Source of the DNA: Scenedesmus sp. ARA3
Lineage: Eukaryota; Chlorophyta; Chlorophyceae; Sphaeropleales; Scenedesmaceae
Assembly: GCA_004335835.1 (NCBI GenBank)
Contig: RWJK01000295.1
Coordinates: forward strand, 1 to 15,410
Length of the DNA stretch: 15,410 nt
Reading direction: 5' to 3'
Position 1 is the stretch's first letter. Every line of letters starts with the position of its first letter. The notes under the pieces are model-generated. The model was not told the DNA's origin, searched no databases, and was given only the letters and a program-made list of their open reading frames with translations. Positions 1 through 10,127 of the stretch are shown one piece after another. Position numbers and translations under genes: made by a program.

Positions 1-262
1 AATGTAAAGAGTGCACAGTAACACATATGCACTCTACTATCCCACAAGGCCCAACAGCAGGGCAGATGTGCCTGTGCACTGCAAGTGAAACATAGCGAGT
101 AGCTGGCTTTGCCTTGCCCCACTGCAGACATTCACTGCTTGTTGTCGGAAGCAAAAGGCAGCTAATCAACCTATCCCGCCAAAAGCAGCTGCATAGCGAG
201 TGCGGCACCAGCCCCCTCACTCCACTCCAACCATCACACAGCTCTGACCAGCAAGCACTCAC

Positions 263-3078
263 CTTCTGTGTGACGACACCTCCAGCCTTCATGCCTGCCT
301 TCACTTTGTCATCGACAACAGGCACGGACGGCCGAGCACCGACCAGGGCAGTACTGTCGGCCTGCACAGTGGTGCACATTAACAGAGTGAGTGAGTGGCC
401 AGGTTGTAAGTTGAAGATGGAGAGGGTTTGTGTTGCCAGTGGGTAGCCCCTGAGCACCACACCCTGTACATTCACACTGACCGACAGCAGCAGTAACAGC
501 AACAGCAGTGGCAGCAGTCACTCAGACATTCCGTGTGCGCCAGTCAGCCTCGGTTGCGTTGTTGATGAAAGGGGAAGCTTCACGACAGGTATGATGTATT
601 GAATCATGCGAGCCGCTGGCTTGAACGGTGGTGCACAGAACAGGCAACAGCAGTGGCAGCTGCAACAATTACTCGCGCGATTCGTGTGTATCATTTAGCC
701 TTGATTGTGGCATTCCTGTAACAGCACCAACCAAGGCAGCACCGCAGGGCTGCACAGTGCTGTGTGTCAACAGGCAGCAGCAGTGGCAGGAACAGCAGTG
801 GCAGCAGTCGGTCAGTAACAGCACCAACCAAGGCAGCGCCGCTGGGCTGCACAGTGCTGTGCGTCAACAGGCATCAGCAGTGGCAGGAACAGCAGCGGCA
901 GCAGTCGATCAGTGGCAGCGCCCACCAAGGCAGCGCCGCTGGGCTGCACAGTGCTGTGTGTCAACAGGCAGCAGAAACACCAGCAACAGCAGTGGGAGCA
1001 GTCGGTGAATGGCCCTCAAACAGTAGGTGTGATTCAGTTGGGTCGACCCGTCAACAGTGGCAGCTGGCAGCAAGCTCATGTCGTTGACAGACAAACTTCA
1101 GTCAGTTGCATGCTTGTCCTTCTGCCTCCTCGTCTACTGCTACACATAGCTGTTGTGTGTGCATATCAGATGTGTGCATCTGACTGTGTAGCTTCCTGGG
1201 CGGCTAGCCTGCAGTAGCAGCTGCTGCTGCTGCCGCCGCCGCCGCCACCGCAGTTGTATGCGCCAAGTGGCTGCGAGCACTTGTCAGAACAGCAGCGTTT
1301 GTGCGCGTGTTGGTGGTGGTGCTAGCAGGCAGCTGCTGCTGATTCAGCAGCACACAGCTGGCTTGTGTAGCGGCCGCAGCCAGAGATGCAGGGTAGAAGG
1401 AGCAGAAAGTGTTGTGGATCTAGTGCCATGACATGTACATGTGCAAGTGTTGTACATCAAACTGCAGTCCGTGTATGCACGCCAACGCCTGCAGCAGTCA
1501 CGGCTAGGCCCCTTGGGTGTTCATGGGGAGCTGGCTTCATGCTAGGTCGTGGTTTGTGCTGTACCACTTGCTGCTTATCAAGGAGGATACATGACACCGC
1601 ATCATTGTCACATGCGCATTCTGTACTAGCGCCAGGCTGGCCACAAAGCGTGCATCGCATCACTCGGCAAAATCGCCCTCCTCCCATGCTAACACGGTAA
1701 CTGCAGCGTGAACATCTGTACTCACGTTGGGAAGCAATGCGAGGTTGAACCGGCCGTGGTCTTCGATGAAAATGGACAGGTTGCCGCGCCCTTGCTCCAG
1801 CTCGTAGGTGTTGGGATAGATACCCTTGCGCATGTTTCTCCACTGCTTTTGGGTCTCGTTTTTCATCGAAGCTGCATAGCCGCCATCAGCAGGAGGTTGA
1901 GGTTTTGGGCTGGGACTGGGAGGAGGGGGCTTGCACCAGATAGGAAACCTGTGGACATTTCAGCAGAATCAAGCACAGTACGCTTGAATGTTGGAAGAAT
2001 TGCTAACAAATGTGCAGTGCCATGCGCATGGCAAGGGCCGCCAAGGTGATGCCGTTATGTGCACATGGTCGGGGGCTCTGTGCCATGCTTCCCATATTGC
2101 TGCTGCTGCTGCTGCTGCTGCTGCTTCTGCAGTGGGGTTGATATGCAAGTTTGGGTGCTGCTGCTGGTGCTGTGGCGTGTGCCAACTGGTTGGCTGATGT
2201 TAGGCATGTTTTCTTGTGACCTGGGGCAAATTTTGGCATACATGCTGCAGTCAGTCAGCGTAGCATGGCCATTGGAGTTGTCAATTGGTGGCGTCGCTAC
2301 TGAACGTCAGTGCAGATGGCATGGTGCACCACTGGTAACAGCACACACTGTGTGTTCGGAACACATTCTGCCAACAAAGTTACACCAATATGCAGTGAAT
2401 TTCTGTGCGGAGCGGTGTTTCACTCGAGTGAACATGTGCAATGCAAATCGTATGTCGATATGAGCTGCTGTACATGGCATGCTTTACATTGCTGCTGCAG
2501 ACTGACACATGTGCTGAGCTGGCAGGTTGACCTAGTAGCTGGGGTGGGGCGCCTGCTACTGCTGTTTCATTGCTGTAAGTATAAAAATTGCTGTAAGATG
2601 AAGTCAGGTGCGAAGTAAAGCGGTGTACGGCTGAGCCTAGTCAATGCACTTGCCGCTGAAGGGTCACCGTGACAGCTGTGGTGCGTTCAGCCATGGCCGC
2701 CACAAATCCAAAATGATCCGTAAATTACCATTTTTAGGTTGCAGGCAGCTTATCTTTGGGTTGCAGATGCAGCATATAATCACCTGGGCGACCTGATCAC
2801 CGAAGGCACGATGATGACACAGAAAACGATGGTCTGAGAAAGCACAGAGATTCCATGGAAATAATACTCTGCATCTGACTTAATTTGAACTCTCGTTCTC
2901 ACCTCTTGTGCTTGCTGTAGTACTGTCGGCACCTGGTGTGGGTGTGGGGGAACTGATGCCGCTTCCCCTGCACCGCTGCACTGCCGGTAGCGACGGTTTG
3001 CGCCAGTGTGGCACATCCACTAGCTACCACGAGCAGTATCATCAGCCATGCCTTCGAAGTCACGCTGGTTCGCCCCAT
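263..3078 (-). CDS. Secreted protein with proline-rich linker, unknown family, three exons, 3' end unresolved
   Basis: Model: exon 1 3078-2903, exon 2 1948-1726, exon 3 361-263. Exon 1 starts at ATG 3078 and encodes a signal peptide: basic start MGRTSVTSK, hydrophobic core AWLMILLVV, small residues ASGCATLAQ. It ends two bases into a codon at donor GTGAGA. Exon 2 starts one base into a codon after acceptor TCCACAG, so the phases match. It encodes FPIWCK, a linker PPPPSPSPKPQPP, then a compact stretch containing YELEQGRGNLSIFIEDHGRF, and ends in phase 0 at donor GTGAGT. Exon 3 follows GTGCAG, begins ADSTALVGARPSV and ends VVTQK before donor GTGAGT; only this frame is open. The protein is therefore probably exported, perhaps to the cell wall or extracellular matrix, which is inference from the signal peptide and linker. 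I do not recognise the domain. To the left, an acceptor at about 135 leaves the frame open to the window edge, and one at about 91 gives a stop after 13 codons; I cannot choose. Extra exons inside the long introns are possible. Confidence 0.6.
718..1008. repeat. Three tandem 97-bp units in intron 2 of the secreted-protein gene
   Basis: The units are 718-814, 815-911 and 912-1008, each exactly 97 bp and highly similar, with the third diverging towards its end. Each carries CACTGTGCAG on the minus strand followed by a segment reading GCTGCCTTGGTTGGTGCT or close to it. Partial, more diverged pieces are visible at about 480-530, 620-680 and 1045-1090. A length of 97 is not a multiple of three, so this is not a coding repeat. 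On the minus strand each unit resembles the acceptor and start of exon 3 at 361. There are no unique spacers between units, so it is a minisatellite and not a CRISPR array. Confidence 0.9.
2098..2124. repeat. (TGC)9 microsatellite
   Basis: Nine uninterrupted TGC triplets, followed by TTCTGC. It lies in intron 1 of the minus-strand secreted-protein gene, where it reads as GCA/CAG. I see no coding role for it here. Confidence 0.9.
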
Positions 3079-3322
3079 CCTGGGTGCAGTGCGCAAGATC
3101 GGGCTGACTCAACAGCAAATAAGATGAACGATCTCAAACGTTACTAAAGTTCGGTCGCTTCTAGGAGCCAGCTCAGTGGCCTCAGCTGAACATGGTCGTC
3201 TTGATCTCGCTCTGCTTCTGCTTTGGAATGGGCGCTCCTCAGCTCAGCTCCTAAGAGTCAGTGAGGTCTGACGCCCTATTGGTACACTACCAGGAGGAAC
3301 TACGCAGGGATCTGCAATAAGC
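3079..3322. promoter_or_regulatory. Putative shared upstream region of two divergent genes
   Basis: This 244-bp stretch separates the minus-strand start codon at 3078 from the plus-strand ATG at 3323. I see no clear TATA box. It contains loosely inverted, AGCTCAG-rich segments near 3164-3190 and 3235-3255 (TAGGAGC against GCTCCTA). Calling it a bidirectional promoter is inference from gene orientation only and depends on the small ORF at 3323 being real. Confidence 0.25.
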
Positions 3323-3676
3323 ATGGCAATCCGGCAACATCAGGAAGTGACGAAGAAAGTGACGCGTACGCCCATTTTCGCGAAAAATGTCACTGGCGAC
3401 TTTATCTGCGCAGAAAAAGCCGCTGAAAAGGCACAGCAATGCCTTCTTGCATGTGCAAGTCCCGTCACATCAAGTTGTAATGGTGTAATCATTACACTCG
3501 GTGGTACTACTATTCAATGCAGAACTTGCTGCCAAGAAAACTCCAGCGGCAGCACTGCCGCGAGCACCCGAAGCAGCAGTTGTGATCCTGACCCAACATA
3601 CCAAGTAGTGGTGGAAAATGAGAAGCCTTTCAACGGTTGCATGCGGAGTTGGGCGATAAGAGCTGGGTGTCACTAA
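3323..3676 (+). CDS. Hypothetical small cysteine-rich protein, 117 residues
   Basis: Uninterrupted ORF from a true ATG to TAA; the same frame has a TGA about 55 bases upstream. The protein begins MAIRQHQEVTKKVTRTPIF and has ten cysteines, including CLLAC and CRTCC, a Ser/Thr-rich middle (about residues 73-86) and no clear signal peptide or membrane segment. Unlike most chance ORFs here it is not made of CAG runs. A TGTAA motif, the usual poly(A) signal of chlorophycean algae, lies about 100 bases after the stop. I do not recognise a family. It could be a last exon: a weak acceptor TACGCAG precedes the start at about 3307. Moderate to low confidence that it is expressed. Confidence 0.35.
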   Translation: MAIRQHQEVTKKVTRTPIFAKNVTGDFICAEKAAEKAQQCLLACASPVTSSCNGVIITLGGTTIQCRTCCQENSSGSTAASTRSSSCDPDPTYQVVVENEKPFNGCMRSWAIRAGCH

Positions 3677-3779
3677 CCCAGGCCCGTCAGGCCCGCCACG
3701 TGGCAGTGCACTGATGACGCACTCCAGGTGCCACCAGCCACCGCAGCATTGCCAACTTGGTTACTGTTGAACCCATACA

Positions 3780-3784
3780 TGTAA
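3780..3784 (+). terminator. Candidate poly(A) signal TGTAA
   Basis: TGTAA is the common polyadenylation signal in Chlamydomonas and relatives. This copy lies about 104 bases downstream of the stop codon of the cysteine-rich ORF and just before a long CAG run. Short motifs occur by chance, so this is supporting evidence only. Confidence 0.35.
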
Positions 3785-3797
3785 ATACATCGGTGCT

Positions 3798-3836
<39 letters not shown>
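3798..3836. repeat. (CAG)13 microsatellite
   Basis: Thirteen uninterrupted CAG triplets, followed by an imperfect GTAGCA tail to about 3860. It is the longest pure triplet run in the window and appears non-coding. Any serine, alanine or glutamine ORF over it is an artefact of the repeat. Confidence 0.95.
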
Positions 3837-3837
<1 letters not shown>

Positions 3838-5077
3838 CACTGTAGCAGTAGCAGTAGCACTGTGTGCCCCAACAGGGGCAGCAAACTCAGCATGAAGACG
3901 CAAGCCAATGCGTTGCACCATCACCTCGATGACAGCTCACGTATAAGGATACAGTACTCATGTTTTTTCAAGCTGGCAAGAGTTGCATGGCGATCAGCTG
4001 CCTCGCATGTAGTAAAGGGCCCCGAGGGGCGCATGCACTGCATGGCATGCGCAGCAGGAATTATGAACCAGCAGCAACCATAGCGGTCTCAGCTCTAAGC
4101 CCCAGCCCTCCACGATTTCTTTCTGTCATTATGGGTGTGCTGCAGTGCCTTTCATGGAGCCACGTCAGTTGCGGAAAACAAGGCAACAACAGCATAGCTT
4201 GACGGTGCGCAGCTGTGCATGACCATCGTACTTCTGTATCCTGACTTTGTCTAGAATTCGTCATTTTACAACGGCACATAACAAAGCAGATACAGATCCC
4301 TCCTGCACCTGCTGGCATGAGTAACAACACTGCTAAGCAGCTGCATGCTCAACATCATTCTGTGGATACGCCTTTGTTGCAGTGACTCGTTGTCGGACAC
4401 ACATGCAGAGGTAACCTGTCACAGGTGTTTGGTGTCCATGCTTTTGAGCCAGCACTTGCTGCAGCCACAAGCACAGATACAGCCCTTCATTCAAGAAAAC
4501 TCATCGATCTCATGCTGAACCAACACCAGTGGAAGGATAGAATTGGCACCTAATTCGGGCACCACTCAATGATTGGTGGCACCGTGCTGCAGGCTGTACC
4601 CCTGACATTGCCAGAAAAAGGCTTGCCAGCACCTGCTTTGCTGCTGCGGCTGCTGCTGGCTCAGCCAGCAGTGCTGCTGGCTGCTGCTGGCTGCTTCTCT
4701 TATGGATCAGCAACAGCTACTGCCTTAGAGGGTGGATCAAACTTAGGCTTATAATGGCCATACACGGTTTGCACTCCCCCTTGGGGGGAGGGGGGGGGGT
4801 GTGGGATGTTCAGTGTCTAGCGTCTACCCACCCGGCTTCTGTTCAGTCGGCGAAAGCTCTGTCCCTGAGTCAAATCTGCAAATTATCAGGGCTTTGCCTT
4901 TTCTCTTGCAGTTATCCACATTGCGACCGACAAAAACGCAACAGTCAACGGACCAGCATCAGTAACACCTTGACTACGGCAATCAGTCAGCGAGTTTGCA
5001 GCAGTCTAGATGCAAATGTATGAAAGCGATGTTTTACAGTAAATCTTGTCAATGACGACCTGCAAGTGATCAGCACT
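3837..5077. other. Intergenic stretch without a supported gene
   Basis: I see no ORF here with a believable composition and splice context. It holds an imperfect CTG/GCTGG-rich patch at about 4636-4695. It also has a G tract at 4783-4799 (one A at 4789) preceded by five C, which could fold back or form a quadruplex. A pyrimidine-rich stretch ends in TTGCAG at 4911 and could be the acceptor of a 5'UTR intron of the downstream F-box/LRR gene. Another possible acceptor is TTTTACAG at 5039. The frame of that gene has a stop at 5021, so no unspliced coding extension reaches further upstream. Confidence 0.5.
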
Positions 5078-8000
5078 ATGCCGGCACCCATGAATATCTG
5101 GCACAGCAAGGATGTATTTCACGAACTTCAGCATCGCCTTAGCTACAATGACGTAGCACATCTGAGAGCTTCTTCAGTTGATTGCAAGGGCTGCGTCGAT
5201 TCTGTGCTTCAGCGACTGTCCCCTGTGCACCTTGACAGCCGGTTACTCGATAATGGGTGCGTTCCCATGCACGCTAAACGATCAACAACGATTTGAATAG
5301 CTTTGTTCCGTGCATCGAAGCATCGCCGGCACTCACGGCAGTACATGTACTGCACACAGTGCCTGACCGTCCTGACGTTGCCGTTGCTGCACGGCTGTAC
5401 TGCAGATCCTTGCCTGGACTCAAGGCTCTGCACATATTTCAGCTGCAGCACCTGCAGCCCAGCCAGCTGCTGCGGCTCAGCAGCCTGACGCAGCTGACAC
5501 AGCTGCACATTGGGGGCCAAGCATGCGCCCAGCTGCGCAGCCACCAGCTGTCTTGGGTTGGGAAGCTCACAAACCTAAAAGATCTCAGCGTCTCGAAGTG
5601 CACCAAGGTGAGCAGCAGCATGCTAGGATCTGTGAAACCTGGTGAGAGGAAAGCTGGCACCAGTATGTTGCCATCAGCTGCTGCTGCTGCTGCTCCTGCT
5701 GTATGGCTTCTAATTACATCTTGAACCTGCTTACACACGTACAGGGGCAGCACTGCTGCACTTCAATACCCACATGCTGCTCAAGCCCTTCACGAAACCA
5801 TTGAGGAGTACCAGGCTAGCCTGGCTCTGCACCAAACCATACAACCTCCAACACAGCAGTCAAGCACTCCCAACATGCGCTTACCCTATCCTTCATTGAT
5901 TCATATTCCCAGGTCCGCCTGAATGTGCTGGCCTGCTGGCACAGCTTGCGCCGCCTGGAGCGCCTCACCCTCATCGGCCTCTCCTTCACAGCAGCAGACG
6001 CGCACCACCTCACAGCTTTCCTGCAAGCAGGCGCAGCCAGCAGCTTGACGTCCCTGGTGCTTGGGGACCAGCAGGGCCTGAACTTCTTGAGCGATGCAGC
6101 GCTGGAGGGTTTAGGGCGGCTGCTGGGCCCTGCAGGAAAGCTGCAGGTGCTGGACCTGTCCGGATGCATCGAGCTGACAGATGCGGGTGAGCCTTCTGCA
6201 AGAGCAGCGGCGTTATGACGCAGCAGTGTTGAGGTAGTGTGCTGGGCAGCGTGCGAAACATGCAGCAACGAAGGTGTGCGCAGCTAATGCGGCAAGTGCT
6301 GCCGTGGATGCAAACATGCTGCTGTTGTTGCTTGCCAAGCAAAGCTCGAGAGACTGCAGAAGTGCAGTGCAGCTGCTGCTGCGTGCAAGCCCAGCCCAAA
6401 CTCATGTTGTGTCTCAGAATTGGCACAGCATGCGCACTGTCCCTGTGCTGCTTTTCGCCTCCTCTCATTTCAACTGCAACCACTCACAGTCAAACATTGT
6501 TATTTCGCCGCCACCTCATGTACATACAACAACCCACGCAGGTGTGCGGCACCTGGCAGGCCTCAGCAGCCTGCACAGCCTGCAGCTGCCCAACGCCATG
6601 AAGATCGGCGCAGGCGCAGTAGCTGAGGTCGCAAAGTTCACCGCTCTGCAGCACCTTAACCTGCGGGGCTGCAGCCAGCTGCAGGACTGCCACCTGTTGC
6701 AGCTGCTGCGCCGCCTCACCTGCCTGCAAACCCTACACCTGCAGTCCTGCAGCGGTCTCACTGGCAGCTTCCTCCCAGAGGTGTGCAGCGCGCTGGTCAA
6801 CCTTAAAACCCTAAACCTGGCGTACTGCCCGGGGCTGTACCCTGGCCAGCTGTCATACCTGTCAGTGCTGCCGGCGCTGCAGCAGCTGGACGTAACTGGG
6901 GGGTCTGCTGTGTCTGGGGTTGAGGCGCTGCTGCTGCTGGGGAAGCTGCAGCACCTCAAGCAGCTGCAGGGTGGGCACTGGCGCTGCAAGGGCTCGGCTG
7001 CCAGCCTGGCAGCATTCATGGAGAGCAGCAGGAGTGCTGGGGATGCTGCTGCGGCTAACCCAGAGCAGCAGCAGCAGCAGCAGGAGCGGTACCCGCTGCT
7101 GCCAGCGCAGTTGCAGCACCTATCGGTGAGCCACCTGTGCTGCAGCGAGTCATTCCTGCAAGCGCTACTGCTCAGCCTGCCTGGCAGCTTGACCAGCCTT
7201 GACCTGTCATCTTGCTCAGTGCCTGGCTTTGGTGCAGACTCAAGGTGCCTCAAGGGCCTCCTGCAGTGCAAGCAGCTGCGCAGTTTGTACTTGAGTGGCA
7301 GTAGCGGCCGGCTGGCAGAGGCGGCGCTGCAGTACCTGAGTGAGCTGAGCTGCCTTACAGAGCTGCAGCTTGACCACATTGACCACAGCAGCAGCAGCAG
7401 CAGCAGCAGCAACAGCAGTGGTGAGGCTGTTGTGGGCAGCAGTGGCGACATGCAGCAGCAGAATTCTCAAGGCAGCAGCGCTAGTGGCGGCAGCAGCAGC
7501 AGCCACAGCAGGGCTAGCAGCTTGTCATACAGTGAGGATGCGGCTAGCCAGAGCAGCAACAGCAGCAGCAGCAGCAACAGCGGTAGCAGTGGTGCTAGGG
7601 CCTGTGGTGGCGTGGCGGCCCTGCTGGCTGGCACCGCTTTGTTTGGCAGCCCAACCAAATCCATGCTAGCATCATCCAGCAGCAGCAGCGTTGGTGGTGC
7701 TTTGATGCCCGTGCGGCGCAGCTTGTTTCCAGAGGCAGTACAAGCTGGATGTGCAGCGCTTGTTGACTTCCTGCAGCTCAGCGACCCAGCTGCAGGCAAA
7801 ACAGCCGCACAGCAGCAGCTGTTTTTGCAGCAGCAGCAGTTGCTTTTGCAGCAGCAGCAGCAGCTGCCGCAGCCGCTGCGCCTGGCGCACATGCAGCAGC
7901 TCCAGCACCTCACCATTAGCTTCTCCACATGGGTTGATGATGCAGTCCTGGCAGGCTTCTCAGGCCTGAGCAGCTTGCGCAGCCTGAGCATCATCAGCTG

Positions 8001-9398
8001 CCAGGGTTTTAGTGGCTCAGGGTTCAGCACCTGGGGTGGCCTGCAGGAGCTAACGCGGCTGAACCTGTCAGGCTGTGGAGGGGTGTGTGATGCTGGCGTG
8101 GCAGCGCTAGCAAGGGAGTGTAAGGGGCTGCGGGAGCTGCTGTTGGCTGGTTGCAGGGCGGCGGGCGATGAGGGCGTGAGGGAGTTGCGGGCGCTGCGGC
8201 GGCTGCGGCGGCTGAACCTGACCAGCAACAAAAACATCACACACAGGTGGGTGGGCGGGCTCCGGGGTAGTTGTAGTTTGGTATGTGTGTTTCAGACGCC
8301 ACAGGTGCCAAAGACAATTTAGCTTGAGGTGGGCGCCCCAGCGCACACAACAAGCCTGCATTTGATCAGCATCCAAGGTGCCATGCACATGTAGGTGCTG
8401 CTCCTCCCTGGCTACCACAACCCAACACAACTAAACCATCATTCTGCATTGTGCTGCAAACATGTATGCAGGTCGCTGGCTGCGCTGCTCCCTGGCCTGC
8501 GCCACCTGTGCCACCTCACGCTGGACTTGTGCACAGGGCTGGATGATGCTGCACTGCCCTGCCTTGCTGCTGCACCGGGGCTGGCCACAGCAGACATGCG
8601 GGGCTGCTGGCAGGTCACAGATGAAGGTGCGTGGTGCTGTTGTTGTTATGAAAATAGTGATATGTGTTGTTTGGCCTGCTGGTGTGGGCTGTTGACCTCT
8701 TGGGTGGGTTGCTGGATGCCGTGGCAACAGCGCGACCGAATATTCAAGGCCATGGTCAGCCAAGCAGCTGTCATACCCCCATGTGCGAACTACAGCAAGC
8801 AACGCCTTGCCTGCCTGCCCGCCCCTTTCATCTAGAGACAACTGCAAAAGTGCAAATCTGACAGCCTGGGGTGATGTTTGTGTCTGCAGGCGTGCGGGCG
8901 CTGCTGCTGGCCAGCGCCTCGCTGCAGCAGCTCAATGTGGACAGCTGCCACAGGCTGAGTGCCGCCTGCTGCCCTGACAGCTTCACAGCAGCCGGGCACG
9001 ACCTCTGCAGCAGCAGCCACAGCAGCGGCAGCAGCAGCAGCAGGAGGCCCAGTAAGCTTATACGTGTCAAGCTGCATGCAGCTGAGGCAGCAGCAGCAGC
9101 AGTGGCAGAAGCAGGTGATGTGGCTGCGGTGCAGGCAAAGGTGGCAGCAGCTGCTGGCGGGTTGCTTGCAGGATTTGCGTCGGAAGACAGCTGCGGCAGT
9201 GGGGAGCTGATTGGTACGGCAGTTGCCACAGCAGCCGAGGAGATGCAGCTTCAGGCCTGCAGTGATGGCAGCCGCAGCTACAGCGAGGGTGAGGCTTCTG
9301 GCTTGCATGCTAATCTGAGCCAAGGTCAGAGCATCAGCGGCGGCAGTGTTGGGTACCTGGAGCTGTCAGCGCTGCAGAGGGCTCTTGACCATCCCTAG
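5078..9398 (+). CDS. F-box-like/leucine-rich repeat protein, six exons, about 1042 residues
   Basis: Exons: 5078-5256, 5301-5607, 5913-6186, 6542-8246, 8472-8626, 8890-9398. Donors are GTGCGT, GTGAGC, GTGAGC, GTGGGT and GTGCGT; acceptors end in AG, mostly GCAG. All phases agree and the total is 3129 bases with stop TAG. Residues about 10-50 (DVFHELQHRLSYNDVAHLR) look like a divergent F-box, the part that binds Skp1. Then come cysteine-type LRRs such as LQVLDLSGCIELTDAG, LQHLNLRGCSQLQDCHLLQL and LTRLNLSGCGGVCDAGV. I count about 14 before and 8 after a low-complexity insert. The insert is serine-rich at about 533-640 and glutamine-rich at about 676-700. Residues after about 900 form an Ala/Ser-rich tail without LRRs. 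By family knowledge the role would be substrate recognition by an SCF ubiquitin ligase in nucleus or cytosol; the LRRs are certain, the F-box is weak. ATG 5090 is an alternative start. I see no TGTAA in the 3' flank. Confidence 0.85.
7386..7879 (+). repeat. CAG/AGC-rich low-complexity insert inside the LRR coding region
   Basis: Imperfect CAG-type triplet tracts lie inside exon 4 of the LRR gene. At 7386-7590 and around 7676-7690 they read in the AGC frame as serine runs. At 7810-7879 they read in the CAG frame as glutamine runs broken by Leu/Phe (QQQLFLQQQQLLLQQQQQ). The DNA motif stays the same while the frame differs. Interruptions by AAC, GGC and GTG suggest old, stabilised expansions. 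The segment separates two blocks of LRRs and is expected to be disordered. Confidence 0.85.
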
Positions 9399-10127
9399 GC
9401 AGCTGCTGTGAAAATGCAGAGTGTTACGTTTGGCTTTTGCGGGGAGTTGTGGCGTTGTCAGCGCCCCTGACCCGCCGGGCGTGTTTGACAAGCACGTGGT
9501 GTGTCCTATGCAGACATGCAGATTGTACAACAACAGCAGCTGTTGGGCAGCAGCATATATCAGCATGTTACCACACTGGCAAGGATTGGTGGTGTTGGGT
9601 GCTTTTGAAATAGGTTACAATGGCTGTGTGTTTGTTGTGCTGTGTTCTGCGTGATCGCCTTTGATGTTGTCACAACAAGTTGACAGGGGGATTGCTTTTT
9701 TGTGTTGTGAGGTTTGTTTGGGCTGAAGAATACCGCTATGTGCGTGTTCGATGAAAGGCACATGGTGTTCGTTTGTTATGTATCATCAGACGCTGCTATT
9801 CAAACAGCGGCCGCACTCGGTTCTGACCACCACGCAACCGTGACTGGTGTGGCCAGCTCACCAGCATCTGCTGTGAGATGTGGCAAAAGCCAGCATGGCA
9901 TTGCCGTTGCGGCAGGTTGTGATGTACGGCAGCATCCTGCGAGTGTATTATAGGGTTTAGCCTGCTGTTGTGAAGCTTGTGGGCTTGTTGCGCTCAATGC
10001 GTACATGTTGTTGGGGTTGATGACTCATCCCGGCGTTTCACTCTGTTGCTTGTACTGTTTTTTTGTGTGACGATGATGACGTGTTTCACGTGCAATCTCC
10101 GCTACTAAGCAGTGTTTGATGGCTGCT
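9399..10127. other. 3' flank of the LRR gene, no gene seen
   Basis: It presumably starts with the 3'UTR of the LRR gene. The plus strand is T/G-rich, as in algal 3'UTRs, but I find no TGTAA signal, so the transcript end cannot be placed. Short ORFs here have no recognisable features. Confidence 0.4.

Noticed and set aside
718..1008. Regular repeat that might suggest a CRISPR array
   Set aside because: The 97-bp units abut one another without unique spacers, lie inside a spliced eukaryotic gene, and have no nearby cas-like genes.
1988..2463. Overlapping frames with Ala, Gln, Cys or Ser runs on both strands around 2100
   Set aside because: All derive from the (TGC)9 repeat within the intron of the minus-strand gene.
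3757..4083. Plus-strand serine-rich frame over the (CAG)13 run
   Set aside because: Its only notable feature is the triplet repeat, it lies after a candidate poly(A) signal, and its start is not supported.
6516..8240. Long minus-strand open frames (311 and 257 codons) opposite the LRR gene
   Set aside because: They are antisense shadows of GC- and CAG-rich coding DNA. Their Leu/Ser/Cys runs come from the CTG/GCT strand of the repeats, and the sense strand has LRR motifs and consistent splicing.
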